From positions 197,998,862-198,062,861 of the forward strand of contig OY998178.1 of assembly GCA_963921935.1 (NCBI GenBank): a stretch of 64,000 bases of DNA. Direction: 5' to 3'. Source of the DNA: Galeruca laticollis (taxonomy: Eukaryota; Arthropoda; Insecta; Coleoptera; Chrysomelidae). Made by a program: the position numbers and the translations under genes. The notes below the pieces were generated by a model. That model did not search any database. It saw only the letters and a program-made list of their open reading frames with translations, and was not told where the DNA came from. Below are positions 29,001-38,749 of this stretch, piece after piece. Each line of letters begins with the position of its first letter. Positions within the stretch are counted from its first letter, which is position 1.

Positions 29001-32000
29001 ACATTACTTTGACTACTTATCTGATGATGAAGCTTTGTTAGAAAAAGTCTTCGGTAACGATGCAGATTCGGATGCATGCAGTGCAGGTTCGGAACCACGT
29101 ACTGACACGACTAGAGAAAAAATTATGTAAGTAAGTAAACCTAAAGAAGATAATGTGTTTGGATAAGACGGTGTTAAATTAAACTGAAAGAATAAGAGAA
29201 AAGAAAGAAAGACATTAAAGCAGGCTGGCTAGGAATAGAAAAGAGAAATTGGTTTTGTAGTTTGTGTTGAAAGTATTCAACCTAATCCATGCCATGGTAA
29301 AAAGTGTGGCTATGACTGTACCTCAATTGCAGAGGATATAAGAAAACTAATATTTGATCATTATCGGAAGCTTAAGCATGAGTGCCGCAGAGACTGGATT
29401 GTGGCATCAAGTCAAAAATTACCAATAAAACGAAAGCAAGCTACTGAATCACAAAAGCGAAATTTCACTTACAAATATTTTATCAGTGAAGGAGAGGGCA
29501 GAAGATCAATCTGCCTTCAATTTTTAGCTTCAACGATCAATGTGTCACAAAAGTCTATCTATCACATGCTTAGGAATTCTGCATTCGGACTTGCTAAAGA
29601 AGAATTTCGAAAAAATGTGAGCATTGTAATAATACAAAAGATTCTACAGTTAACTGTTATCAACTTTATTAAAAGTCTGTCTGCCAGCAATTTCATCGCA
29701 CTATTACTGCAAGGACTATAGTCGCGTCGACCTACTCCAAGAATACAAGAATTTGTCTAATTTTTACAAAAATTATAAGAAAATGTATAACGAGAAAGGA
29801 ATCGATATAGTAAGTGAACGTGTATTCCGAGCAATTTTCACTGATCAATTTAACATCGGGTTCCATATTCCAAAAAAATACAAATGTGTAAAATGTTTAA
29901 TATGTCAATAAAATAAAGGAAATCCAAAACATATCAAAGAGAAATTGTAACATGAAAAGGAAAGAAATGACACTTATTCTCGTTTTAAAGTACATCAAAA
30001 TATTCATAAAGATCAACCAAGCACTTTCTGCATGAGATTTGATTTACAAAAAGTGCTAAATACACCTCATGTAGAAAGCATGCATTTGTATTATTCACGT
30101 AAACTTACAGTATACAACTTTATGAAAGTGGTACTCGAAACATGTATTGCTTTTATTGGGATGAGGTGAATGGTAACATAGGTGTTAACGAAATGGCAAC
30201 CATTTTAAACAAATATGTTAATATTATTGATGAACGAGGAACAATAAAAAATTATTGTTATATTGTGAGTGTTGTCCTGGCCAAAACCACAATAGAGTAG
30301 TGATGGCCATGATTCACTCAACCTTTCAAAATTGTAAGAAGATTGATACTATGCAAATAACTTTTTTGTTGACAGGCCACACCTACATGCCTGTGGACTC
30401 TGTACATGCATTTATTTAGAAAAATATAAAAAACTGCATAATTTATGCTCCTTCACAGTGGTGTACCATACTGGTGTGAAAAACAAGACATGGTAAAAAT
30501 TCAGTTGCTGAACTTACCTATCACACACAATCCGTCATCAACCAACCCATTTCACGAGAAGCTATCGCGTGACACCCGATCCGAGAAAAAGCGGAGGCCG
30601 TTCTTGTGCACTACCAAAATAATTTTCATAGGGTTTCTGAGACCCCAGAGTGCCGTTCCAGGGTTAATAGTTAAATTATTATATTTGGTTGTATATATTC
30701 ATATAATATGTAATATTTTAGAAGTCAACATGGAAAGGTTCACAGACGAGACAGATATACTTATAGTAGGAGGTGGACCAGCAGGTATGAGTGCTGCTAT
30801 TCGAGCAAAGCAGCTTGCAGAAAAAAATGGCAAAGAACTTCGTGTATGTTTGGTAGAGAAAGCTTCTGAAGTAGGTGGGCATATATTATCTGGAGCTGTG
30901 ATACAACCATCAGGTTTAAATGAATTAATACCAGATTGGAAAGAAAAAGGAGCTCCACTTACTATTCCTGTTACTGAAGATAAATTTGGATTTTTAACTG
31001 AAACTAGTAGATTCAACATTCCAATTTTTAAAGGTAAGTGTTGGTTGTTCAATATGAATTTCAGTCATCATTATGTGGCTTATGTTAAGTGTATTTCGAA
31101 TTATTGTGACTACACTGCATATCATTTAGCTAAAATTATAACAATCAATTTGTTCATGTAATTTCATTTTGGTGTGTATATATGTGTAAGATCAGTATTT
31201 AAAGTACAATACAGTCTCTATAATGCGTCCCTTCAATACTCCGGCACATCCAGTAATCCGGTGTTGGGTTTTTGCCAATGAGTCATTAAATTTCCAAATC
31301 TAGACTTGAGAAACATTAAAAGCGCGAGTCTCACAACAACAGTAGTACATTGTGTCACTTGCTGTTTCATATCACAGTTTCTTTTTCATAATAATTAACG
31401 AAATTTCATTATACCTTAGTCAAAACGATTAATGTCATAGTTTTCGTAAGCAATAAAAATATAGTTTATTGTTAAATTTCTTAATTTTTTAATTCACCCC
31501 CACTAATCCGGCCCCTACTAATACCAATATAAGGCCAGATTAACGAGATCCTAAAAATGTATAAGTATTCAATTGGCAACTATCATAAATGTTCGAATTT
31601 CTGCTTTAACCGTCAAGAAAACAAGGTTTGACTACTAGACCTACTACAGCACTGCTGTGTATAGTAGATGTAGATCTGGCAGTTTAGGGCTCACCAGAGA
31701 GACAGAATAAATCTACATCTCCAGATCGTAGTCATAGAGTATAATGGAGACTTAGAGAATGGTTTTATCATTGAACTATCTCTCAAAAGAAACCATTTGG
31801 TGGTGTATAAAAAATGTTTAGGGAAGGGCTCAGATTTATATCTGGAAACATTTTACAAGACCATGTTATGCCATTTGCGCCATTTATAGAAGCTACATTT
31901 TGCATGATAATGCAAGGCCTCATCTCATAAGGTTTGTGTTAGATTACTTAATTGATATCAATATTCAAAGTGGTTCAGTTCAGTACTATCTTTATGAAGA

Positions 32001-33881
32001 TGCAAGATTTGAAACATGTTGCTCTGTTAGAATGAGAAAACATTTTGATACCAAGCTTAACCAGACAAACACAAGTGATTATAAAAGGGGGAGGTATTAT
32101 GTGTTATTAAAGCTCATCTTTTTTATTTGTTTTGTCAAGTTAAATTTTTTTCTATTTGTATATTATCATTGAATTTCTGATTAATTCTTTTAACTTGAGT
32201 TAGAATAACTATTCCTATGCAATATTGTTTAATTACCCTCATTCATATTATTCTATATCACAAATATTTGTAGTGATATGATAATTTTGTATAGGAATTA
32301 TTATCATATTTGTTTTTATAATTACCAGAAGGTGTTTCCCTTTTTACGATCTTCAATTAGAATTGACATTTCAATTTCGGGTATCTCCATTTGTCTATTC
32401 CCTCATATATAAAGAGGACAAATAAATATATTAAATGCTTCTGTTAAGTTACCTTTTTCTTTTCTGCAATGTATAGTATTTAAACTACCAAGTATTCAAG
32501 TAATAGTTGAGCATATTTACATAATATAATTTTTCTTTGTATCCAGCATCTCCATGTATCCAATATAGACTACAATTCCTACTGCACTAGTGCAGAGTCT
32601 TTGAATAAAATAAAATTAGTTTATTCTCCAGCACCTCCATGTATCCAATATAGACTACAATTCCTACTGCACTAGTGCAGAGTCTTTGAATAAAATAAAA
32701 TTAGTTTATTCTCTATTAATTTGGTATTTTCATTTCCCATATTTTTCTATTCTTATTTTTTTTTAAATTCGCCCAAGTACAAATGATTTTGTGTCTGTCA
32801 AAGTAGAATAATTTAAGACAAATTCCACTTTTGCCTTTTTGATGTTTGAGGATAAATACAATACCACAGCTTAAACAAAATAACACAATACTCACATATT
32901 GTTTTAAAAACCCATTTTATTTTAAAAATATATGTATACACACTTTATATGAGTAAGTTGATAAACTGTAATAATTTATACAATAATGATAGCATTATTC
33001 AACTGTGAAAATACTTATTTTTGTAGGATTACCAATGGACAATCATGGCAATTTCATAGTTCGTTTGGGCCATGTTGTAAGATGGTTGGGAGAACAAGCA
33101 GAAGCACTAGGGGTTGAAATATATCCTGGATATGCAGCCTCTGAAATATTGTATCATCAAGATGGTAGTGTTAAAGGTATTGCCACAAATGATGTTGGTA
33201 TTGCCAAAGACGGTAGCCCCAAGGAAAGTTTTGAACGAGGTATGGAATTACATGCTAAATGTACAATTTTTGCTGAGGGTTGCCATGGCCATCTATCAAA
33301 ACAGATTATCAAGAAATTTAATCTTAGGAACAATGCAGAGGCTCAAACTTATGGAATAGGTAAGACTTGCAATATTCATCAACAAATCAAAACCAATTTT
33401 CTTGAAACGATCTCCACATTTATTATAATTGTTTTATTAATCCTTTTATGAAGTAGAATTTTTCCAATCTTCTTTAATTTTCTTGTAAACAGTTCCAGAT
33501 AGTTGATGTTTTAATAGATTGTTGATTTTTTAGGACTGAAAGAATTGTGGGAAATTGACCCTGCTAAACACAAACCTGGAAGAGTAGAACACACCTTTGG
33601 CTGGCCTTTGGATATTCATACTTATGGTGGTTCATTTCTCTATCACCTCAATGAATCTACACCAATGGTAGCTGTTGGCTTTGTAATTGGACTTGATTAC
33701 AGTAATCCATACCTAAATCCCTTTAAGGAGTTCCAAAGGTTCAAGCATCATCCTTCTGTAAAAGGTTACTTCGAGGGAGGTAATAGAATAGCTTATGGTG
33801 CTCGGGCTCTTGTAGAAGGTGGATTCCAAAGTGTACCCAAACTGACTTTTCCTGGAGGATGTTTGATTGGAGACTCTGCAG
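26045..33881 (+). CDS. ETFDH: ETFDH, electron transfer flavoprotein-ubiquinone oxidoreductase (five of the exons; 3' part outside)
   Basis: ETF-QO is an inner-membrane FAD and [4Fe-4S] enzyme that passes electrons from ETF (fatty-acid and amino-acid oxidation) to ubiquinone. Exons 26045-26078, 26237-26326, 30722-31033, 33027-33359 and 33534-33881 join in frame (all introns phase 1) to 1117 nt, about 372 residues of the usual 600 or so. Visible parts are a mitochondrial presequence, the FAD-binding Rossmann motif DILIVGGGPAGMSAAIRAKQ, the substrate domain and most of the ubiquinone-facing region up to GGCLIGDSAG. The ferredoxin-like Cys cluster domain is not in the window. No frame breaks were seen. 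Confidence 0.94.
26237..26326 (+). CDS. ETFDH: ETFDH exon 2
   Basis: Follows TTTTAG and reads AKQVHVLVKHYSQITTHYTI then YPREKDPRWK. The block ITTHYTIYPREKDPRW is a hallmark of animal ETFDH just after the presequence. It ends in phase 1 at GTAAGT (26327). Confidence 0.93.
26575..27697 (+). mobile_element. Tc1-like element copy, truncated at its 3' side, in ETFDH intron 2
   Basis: The left end GTCCAGTACCAAAAATGTTG at 26575 follows TA (26573-26574) and matches the terminal repeats of the 16586-24716 element. Transposase remnants run on the plus strand: CNISGRQNMSVGDVITLC near 26920, ISEASMYRVIKTRDETNYIN, FVEGRLNAFVSKKTGEYHEE then MDAEHYEMIF near 27430-27500, and ADWLTMKNIKVNEPILKN near 27630. 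Similarity stops near 27697, where the tandem-repeat family begins. Many stops and frameshifts are present. It shows the uninterrupted version of the site occupied by the 626-bp insert in the other copy. Confidence 0.7.
27713..27965. repeat. Inverted copy of the 13.2-kb tandem repeat family
   Basis: On the minus strand it reads AGCTGAAAATAAATTGGGTT, ATTGGTCACTAGTATATACT and CCGGAGGTTGTATC, matching the units at 13197-13490. A second partial unit follows (GAGAATTTTCGGTTTGTTAG, CCTCCGGAGTGTATAC), with CCTCCGG at 27755 and 27951. Confidence 0.6.
27966..28725 (-). other. Intron sequence with a short degenerate coding relic
   Basis: Between about 28145 and 27975 the minus strand is open and reads LRKRLELTTLRRLIRQNILQ then IINKVPSNAVNNENLRREVQ, ending SFSDKD and a stop. 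This looks like the C-terminal end of some transposon protein but I cannot name the family. The rest, to 28725, is AT-rich with nothing recognised. Confidence 0.3.
28726..30530 (+). pseudogene. Decayed DUF7869-type repetitive insect gene in ETFDH intron 2
   Basis: Pieces in order: an acidic N-terminal part (28726-29130, MNETMTEVLKSTVEPLSLDA; DYLSDDEALLEKVFGN); a Cys-bearing block (CHGKKCGYDCTSIAEDIRKL, 29290-29350); RNFTYKYFISEGEGRRSICL QFLASTINVSQ (29455-29550); VFRAIFTDQFNIGFHIPKKY then KCVKCLIC (29825-29905); STFCMRFDLQKVLNTPHVES (30020-30085); YCFYWDEVNGNIGVNEM (30145-30190); and MAMIHSTFQNCKKIDTMQIT then HTYMPVDSVHAF (30305-30415). This order is that of a multi-copy insect family usually labelled DUF7869, of unknown biochemical role and probably transposon-borne. 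Numerous stops show it is dead. The label is from memory. Confidence 0.6.
30722..31033 (+). CDS. ETFDH: ETFDH exon 3 (FAD-binding start)
   Basis: Follows ATTTTAG and reads VNMERFTDETDILIVGGGPA with the GxGxxG dinucleotide-binding loop, then VCLVEKASEVGGHILSGAVI, PDWKEKGAPLTIPVTEDKFG and NIPIF before GTAAGT at 31034. The N-terminal FAD domain is complete here apart from its last strand. Confidence 0.96.
31212..31551. mobile_element. Possible pogo/Tigger-like MITE
   Basis: Flanked by TA (31210-31211 and 31552-31553). It begins CAGTCTCTATAATGCGTCCC and contains TAATCCGG near both ends; the right end reads GGCCAGATTAACGAGATC. This pattern resembles pogo-family ends, though the two inverted ends match only loosely. 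No coding sequence. Confidence 0.4.
31780..31960 (+). pseudogene. Tc1/mariner transposase fragment
   Basis: The translated string QDHVMPFAPFI, then after a frame change LHDNARPHLIRFVLDYL, is the second-Asp region of Tc1-type transposases (usual form HDNARPH). Nothing of the rest is visible; it is a short relic. Confidence 0.6.
32543..32712. repeat. 85-bp perfect or near-perfect tandem duplication
   Basis: 32543-32627 and 32628-32712 share CCATGTATCCAATATAGACT, CTACTGCACTAGTGCAGAGT and TTGAATAAAATAAAATTAGT. The only difference noted is CATCTCC versus CACCTCC near the start. Each unit contains the palindrome CTGCACTAGTGCAG. Confidence 0.9.
33027..33359 (+). CDS. ETFDH: ETFDH exon 4
   Basis: Follows TTTGTAG and reads LPMDNHGNFIVRLGHVVRWL, GEQAEALGVEIYPGYAASEI, DGSVKGIATNDVGIAKDGSP and FAEGCHGHLSKQIIKKFNLR, ending AQTYGIG before GTAAGA at 33360. 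These are strongly conserved ETF-QO blocks, including the EGCHG region near the flavin. Confidence 0.96.
33534..33881 (+). CDS. ETFDH: ETFDH exon 5 (last exon visible)
   Basis: Follows TTTTTTAG and reads LKELWEIDPAKHKPGRVEHT, FGWPLDIHTYGGSFLYHLNE, NPYLNPFKEFQRFKHHPSVK, YGARALVEGGFQSVPKLTFP and GGCLIGDSAG, ending in phase 1 before GTCAGT at 33882. The next expected residues, the Gly-Phe start of the conserved block after this point, were searched for by eye up to 64000 and not found. The following intron therefore probably exceeds 30 kb. Confidence 0.95.
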
Positions 33882-34214
33882 GTCAGTAATAATTACGATG
33901 GTTTTTGTATAGTACTTTTATTCTTTCTCATTTGACTAGAATTTTATTACTGTATCCGTAGTCGGTAGTCGTAGCACATATATCGAGTCTCAATAATACA
34001 TCGATTTTTCATATTTAAGGTTTTACCAAAATTGTTGAAAGTTTACATACAACAGGCGGAATATCTAAAAGAGTTAGGCGTCGAGTTCAATCAACGCATT
34101 CATGGCAATTTAAAAAATATAACAATAAAATACAAAAAAGCCCATATTTCCACCAATGGACTATTATGTAGACAAATATAGCTTCTATTATGTAAAAATT
34201 TCTTAAATTTACTG
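33882..34214 (+). other. Start of ETFDH intron 5, nothing recognised
   Basis: The donor is GTCAGT at 33882. A splice-like AG before GTTTTACC at 34019-34020 was tested as an acceptor and rejected because the translation does not continue ETFDH. Confidence 0.5.
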
Positions 34215-34625
34215 CTTTTGATCAATATGAAACCCCTTCTATATTTCTAATTACCGAGTTGTGGTTGCACAATCTTATTCTTGATTCATCGATATATTTA
34301 CCTGGATGCAAAATTTTCGGAGCTGATTGTATGACTCGAGATGGTGGATGTTTTAATATACATTAAAAAGATTGACTTTTGCGACTCTCAAATAACACCT
34401 GAAATTTTCTTCTGCTTTTCAATATGACAGGTTATTATTAAACTTTTCTTCAAAAAATTTGAAACTAAATTTCTCTATAGCCATTGTTTATAGGTCTGGT
34501 TAGAATTTAATTGAGGGCGATGAAGACTTGTATTATAAATTGCAGCAATTCTTAAATAAATATAAAACGGTCATCTTTCTTGGTGATTTTAATTTAGGTA
34601 ACATTTGTTGGCCTATACAAATGTA
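34215..34625 (+). pseudogene. LINE endonuclease relic
   Basis: Near 34220-34360 the plus strand reads PSIFLITELWLHNLILDSSI followed by YLPGCKIFGADCMTRDGGCF, the N-terminal catalytic Glu region of an APE-type LINE endonuclease. After frame breaks, LQQFLNKYKTVIFLGDFNLG carries the Asp-Asn motif. No RT follows. It resembles CR1/Jockey-type proteins and may be related to the LINE at 60.0-61.9 kb. Confidence 0.55.
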
Positions 34626-35339
34626 GAATCCATTTCACGAAAGTTAAAGCCATCTGAAGTTGGAACATTGACAATCGCAGAAACCAAATTCTGTCTTGTT
34701 TATCTACGTCGCTTAGTAACGAACACTGGTGTAGAACAATAATTTATGTCAATAGCCATTTTTCTATTTGATATTTTTGAGGTTGTGTTTGTTTATCTGA
34801 TTTCATTTATTTGTTTAATATTTTGTAATAATAATAATTAGTGTACTTTATTGGGTCACCCAATAGGCCATTGGCCGAGGTCCTTCAGCCTGTTACAATA
34901 TATTACATGGTGGTTTGTATAATTATTAGATAATAGTATTGAATTAAAAATATATGTACAGAGAAAAAAGAACAAAAAAAAGTTTGGTATATGGTCTTCT
35001 TATTCCTTAAATATTGAAATTTTGAATGTGCTCCCATATGGTATTGAGTGGGTATTTTCTGAGTGGCCTTCTTTCTTGATTCCTGTTCATACAAAACTGG
35101 TTTAGTATCTCTAGGTTGTGTTCTTAATGTGCAAACTTTTCAGAGAGGTTGTGTATGTGTTGATTTATGGGGACAATACCTGTTTCATACAGTAGGTTAT
35201 TGGGTGGGTTGTGCAGTGGATTTCTGGGGTGTCTTATCTTCGTTATGGTTCTCATGGAAATGGTTTCTGCAGTATGAAGTGTCTTGATGGTAGGAGTCTT
35301 CGTAGTAAGGTATATTGGGTGACAGTATTCTAGGATAGG

Positions 35340-36760
35340 TCAGCATATTGAACTATATATATGTGCAGCTGTTTTCTTACTTATCCCTGAATTCTTGAAT
35401 GTTAAACTCCGAAAGTGTTTGCTCCTACTGTTACATTTCCTCTTTATGTTGTTAGCATGTTGTGTAAAGTTCAGTTTGTGGTCTATGTCTACCCCCAGAT
35501 ACCTCGCATAGTTTATGCAGTGAATGTCTTTGCAGTCTATATTTATTTTAGGTGAGTTTGGTGAATTAATGTGGTTAAATATTATATATTGTGACTTGTC
35601 TGGATTAACTTTCAGCCTCCATTTGTTGAACCAGGTCAGGGTCCTGTCTAACAATACTTGTAGATTTTCAACGGTTTTCGAGAGGGTGCTGTTGTGACTA
35701 GTCAAGGCCGTGTCATCAGCATACTGCAAAATATAACGATTGTTATTGAAGTAGTCTTGTTGATGACTGTAGTTGTATATGTCGTGACAGTAAACATTAT
35801 ATAGAAGAGGGGACAATGGCGATCCTTGTGGAACTTCTTGTTCGTTGTGGAATGTTGCCAAGTATTGGTCGTTGATTTTGACTTGCAGAGTTCTGTTCTC
35901 AAGATAGTCTTTCAGGAGCATGAACAAATATCGAGGGCATTCTAGTGTCATTAGTTTGTAGAGTAGTCCTTTGTGTCAAATACTATCAAATACCTTGCTT
36001 ATATCAAGAAGAGTGGTTTCCCATTAGTTAGTTAGCTTGAATGTTGGATGTTAAAATGGTTACTGGGTGAATGGTAGAAGTTGTTTAATGCCGAATTGGT
36101 AATCAGGAATTTTGTGTCCGATTTCATTTTGTAACAGATATTTCATAATGTTTTCGAGTTGCTTTCCCAAAACTGAAAGAAGAGTGATAGGACGGTAGTC
36201 TATGATGGTTCGTATGAGGTTTAGGAATGGTGATAATGGTTCCCCGCTTCCACTCACTAGGAAAGTAGTGATGCTTCGAACAGTACTCGTATATTTTGAT
36301 GAGATATCTGTGTATCTTTTCACTCAGTTTTCTTAATAGATCTTTAGTAATGTGGTCATGTCCTGGAGCAGTACTCTTTCTTTTGCTTAATATTTCAAAA
36401 TACATATCTTCTATATTACTGTTGTGTGCTCTATGTTCCCCTTCAAAGTATTCATCATACCACTGTCCGATTTCATCTCATATTTGTTGGTCGTATTGGG
36501 GTTCATGGTTTTCTCTGAACGTTTCCTTATAGTAATTTGCAAATACTTCGGCTTTTTCTTCATCGGTGGCATACACAATGTTGTTTCCTTCAATTGGTTG
36601 TGATTTTGATATTCCTTTGTAGTTTGTTAGTTTTCTAATTTGTTGCCAGTAATCTTTACCTTTGCTAGCGTTTATTTCAGTACACACTGTAGCCCATTTG
36701 TGTTCTTTGTATTGTCTAATTAAGGCTTGTACATTTTTGTTGTAATTGTTTAGTTGCGAG
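35340..36760 (-). pseudogene. Jockey-like LINE reverse transcriptase part
   Basis: On the minus strand: the linker NNYNKNVQALIRQYKEHKWA and KGKDYWQQIRKLTNYKGISK; the RT start KSTAPGHDHITKDLLRKLSE, SEWKRGTIITIPKP and RPITLLSVLGKQLENIM. A gap and frame breaks near 36000-36060 follow. Then the palm appears as FMLLKDYLENRTLQVKINDQ, QGSPLSPLLYNVYCHDI and ILQYADDTALTSHNS with the catalytic YADD, followed by the thumb WRLKVNPDKSQYIIF and ARYLGVDIDHKLNFTQHANN. The RT fingers are shortened, so the enzyme is not complete. The final codons lie at 35340. Confidence 0.75.
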
Positions 36761-36943
36761 TTAAGATACGACAATGGCTGATTCATATATAATATTAGCT
36801 TACGTTGTATTTCTTCAAAAACTTATATAAATGAATAATGATGTAATAAACAGAGAGATTGTTTGTAACCTTCATAGAATAAATGTCTTAAATAGTAATT
36901 TTTTTGTTTTTAAAAAGTATTTTTCGAAGTGACGAAATATAAT
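36761..36943 (+). repeat. 5' LTR
   Basis: Begins TTAAGATACGACAATGGCTG and ends GAAATATAAT directly before the primer-binding site. Contains AATAAA signals near 36855 and 36880. Paired with 44304-44486, the same length. Confidence 0.88.
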
Positions 36944-36960
36944 TGGCGCAGTCGTAGTAG
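36944..36960 (+). promoter_or_regulatory. Primer-binding site
   Basis: TGGCGCAGTCGTAGTAGG begins immediately after the 5' LTR. It is the tRNA-complementary start of minus-strand synthesis, of the TGGCGCAGTCG type seen in 17.6/297-like elements. Confidence 0.8.
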
Positions 36961-37330
36961 GATTTTCGGAGTTTTTAACGTATAGTACGTGAGCTTTCGT
37001 ATCAACGATTTACCGAAAATTTCGAACTTTAGTGACCGGTTTCTTTCGAGTGAATATCGAACTTTGAACTATTTGACTTGTTCGAGCGAATATCGAATAC
37101 AATCCGATCAATCGTCAACTTCGAAGAAGAAAAGAAAAACGAAGATTACATCTTGGGTTTGGTCTAACATCGATCGAATGTATAAGAATTAGAAATAAGT
37201 TAGAAGTAAGAAGATCTTGGGTTTGGTACCGCATCGACTGAACCTAGAATTAAGCTAGAAATAAGAAGATGATCAAAGTTTTCCTTTTGTAAGTACTTTT
37301 CTTTCCTTAATTTCCTTTTGATAGTAATTT

Positions 37331-38749
37331 ATGAGTGATATAGATATTAGTACCTTAGAAATATTAGAAAAAAGTTTAACATTAAGCGAACCAGATAGTC
37401 CTATAGAAAACAGTTTAAATAATACTCTAGACTTAGAAATGTCTACTCCTTCAGTAAATTATCAATTACTAAAATTATATTTAGATTCTATTCCTTATTA
37501 TGATGGAAACCCTCATACTTTCACAATATTTATTGGAAATTGTGAAAGTTTAATATCAGTATTTGCTAGTGAAACTGACATAGCTTTAAATACATTTCTA
37601 TTAAAAGCTATCTTGGGCAAACTCGCAGGACGTGCACAAATATTAATTGGTTCTAGAATAGAGTTAAAAACATGGAAGGATGTTAAAGATGCTTTAAATT
37701 TAAGTTTTGGCGATCAACGTAATATTGATTGTCTTATTCAAGATTTAATTAATTTAAAACCATTTAAAAATGAATCACCCTATAACTTTGGCATGCGTTG
37801 TCAAGACGCTCGTAGTTTAATTATTTCAAAATTAAATTCGTTTAGTAATATTAGTGATATTGAACGGAGACTTCAACTTGAAAATTATAATAATTTAGCT
37901 TTAAAAACCTATATACGAGGTTTACCTTTACCTATTCAAACAAATGTTAGATTAAGAGTACCTGATAGTTTAGAAAAAGCAATGAGCTTAGTTATTGAGG
38001 AAGAAAACTTTATGTATTCTACTCAAAGAAGTAATCAATTAAATTCAAACACTACTTTTAGACCTAGTTTAAGAATTACACCAGCTAAAAATCCTAATTA
38101 TAGACAACCAACACCTAACTTTTCATCAAATTTCGGAAATAATCAATCATTTCCCACAGTTTTTCGACAAAACTCAACACCTCTTATGAATTCATCACAG
38201 TTCAGACCAAATTTCCAACCAAATAACAATTCTTATAATTGGCGTCCCAATAACAATTTTTCAGCCCAGCGTTCTCAAATTTTTCAAAACCAAAACAATC
38301 GCCCAACTTTTCAAAATCAAAATCATCAACCAGTTTCTCAAAATAATTCAAGACAATTTAATTCACCTAATAATTCCCAAAACTATAAACCAGAACCCAT
38401 GGACACATCTTCTGGCAATACAAGATTCCAGCCTAAACAACAAAAATATATTTCTAACGAACTTTATAATCAAACCATTAGTGATCCAAATCAAATTCAA
38501 CAATTAAATAATAATCAAACTTAAAATTTATTTGAATATCAAAATGAGTTACCAACAGAATCTCTAGAAAACATTGACCCATATTTATCTGAACTTGAAA
38601 CTCAATATTCTTACGATTATAATAATTATCTCTCTACACATGTTAACAATGATGTAACAGACAACCAGGATATTTTCTCATGTAACAATCCTCAAAATGC
38701 AACTCAGGATTTTACTCACATCCCATATCCACACAACCAGACGTATTAG
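37331..38749 (+). pseudogene. gag: gag of the errantivirus-like provirus, one in-frame stop
   Basis: Structural capsid polyprotein. From ATG 37331 the frame is open for 397 codons to TAA at 38522-38524 and then, in the same frame, open again to TAG 38747-38749. The first stop is therefore likely a lesion within the original gene. The N-terminal half has a retrotransposon-gag fold signature (KLYLDSIPYYDGNPHTFTIF; DLINLKPFKNESPYNFGMRC). The C-terminal half is low-complexity, rich in Asn, Gln, Phe and Pro, without a CCHC knuckle, as in errantiviruses. The pol frame begins one base back near 38686 and overlaps the gag end, suggesting -1 frameshift expression. Confidence 0.8.

Larger units (their letters stand above)
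31034..33026 (+). other. ETFDH intron 3
   Basis: Bounded by GTAAGT (31034) and TTGTAG (ending 33026). It contains a possible pogo-type MITE, a transposase scrap and an 85-bp tandem duplication, listed separately; otherwise AT-rich and featureless. Confidence 0.85.

Noticed and set aside
34019..34175. Possible ETFDH exon 6 after an AG at 34014-34015 or 34020
   Set aside because: The translation (GFTKIVESLHTTGGISKRV) does not continue the conserved ETF-QO sequence after GDSAG beyond the first Gly-Phe, and it runs into a stop without the expected blocks.
36989..37192. Short open frame between primer-binding site and gag
   Set aside because: Ser/Arg-rich, not conserved in start or end in the inverted copy, and typical of leader sequence.
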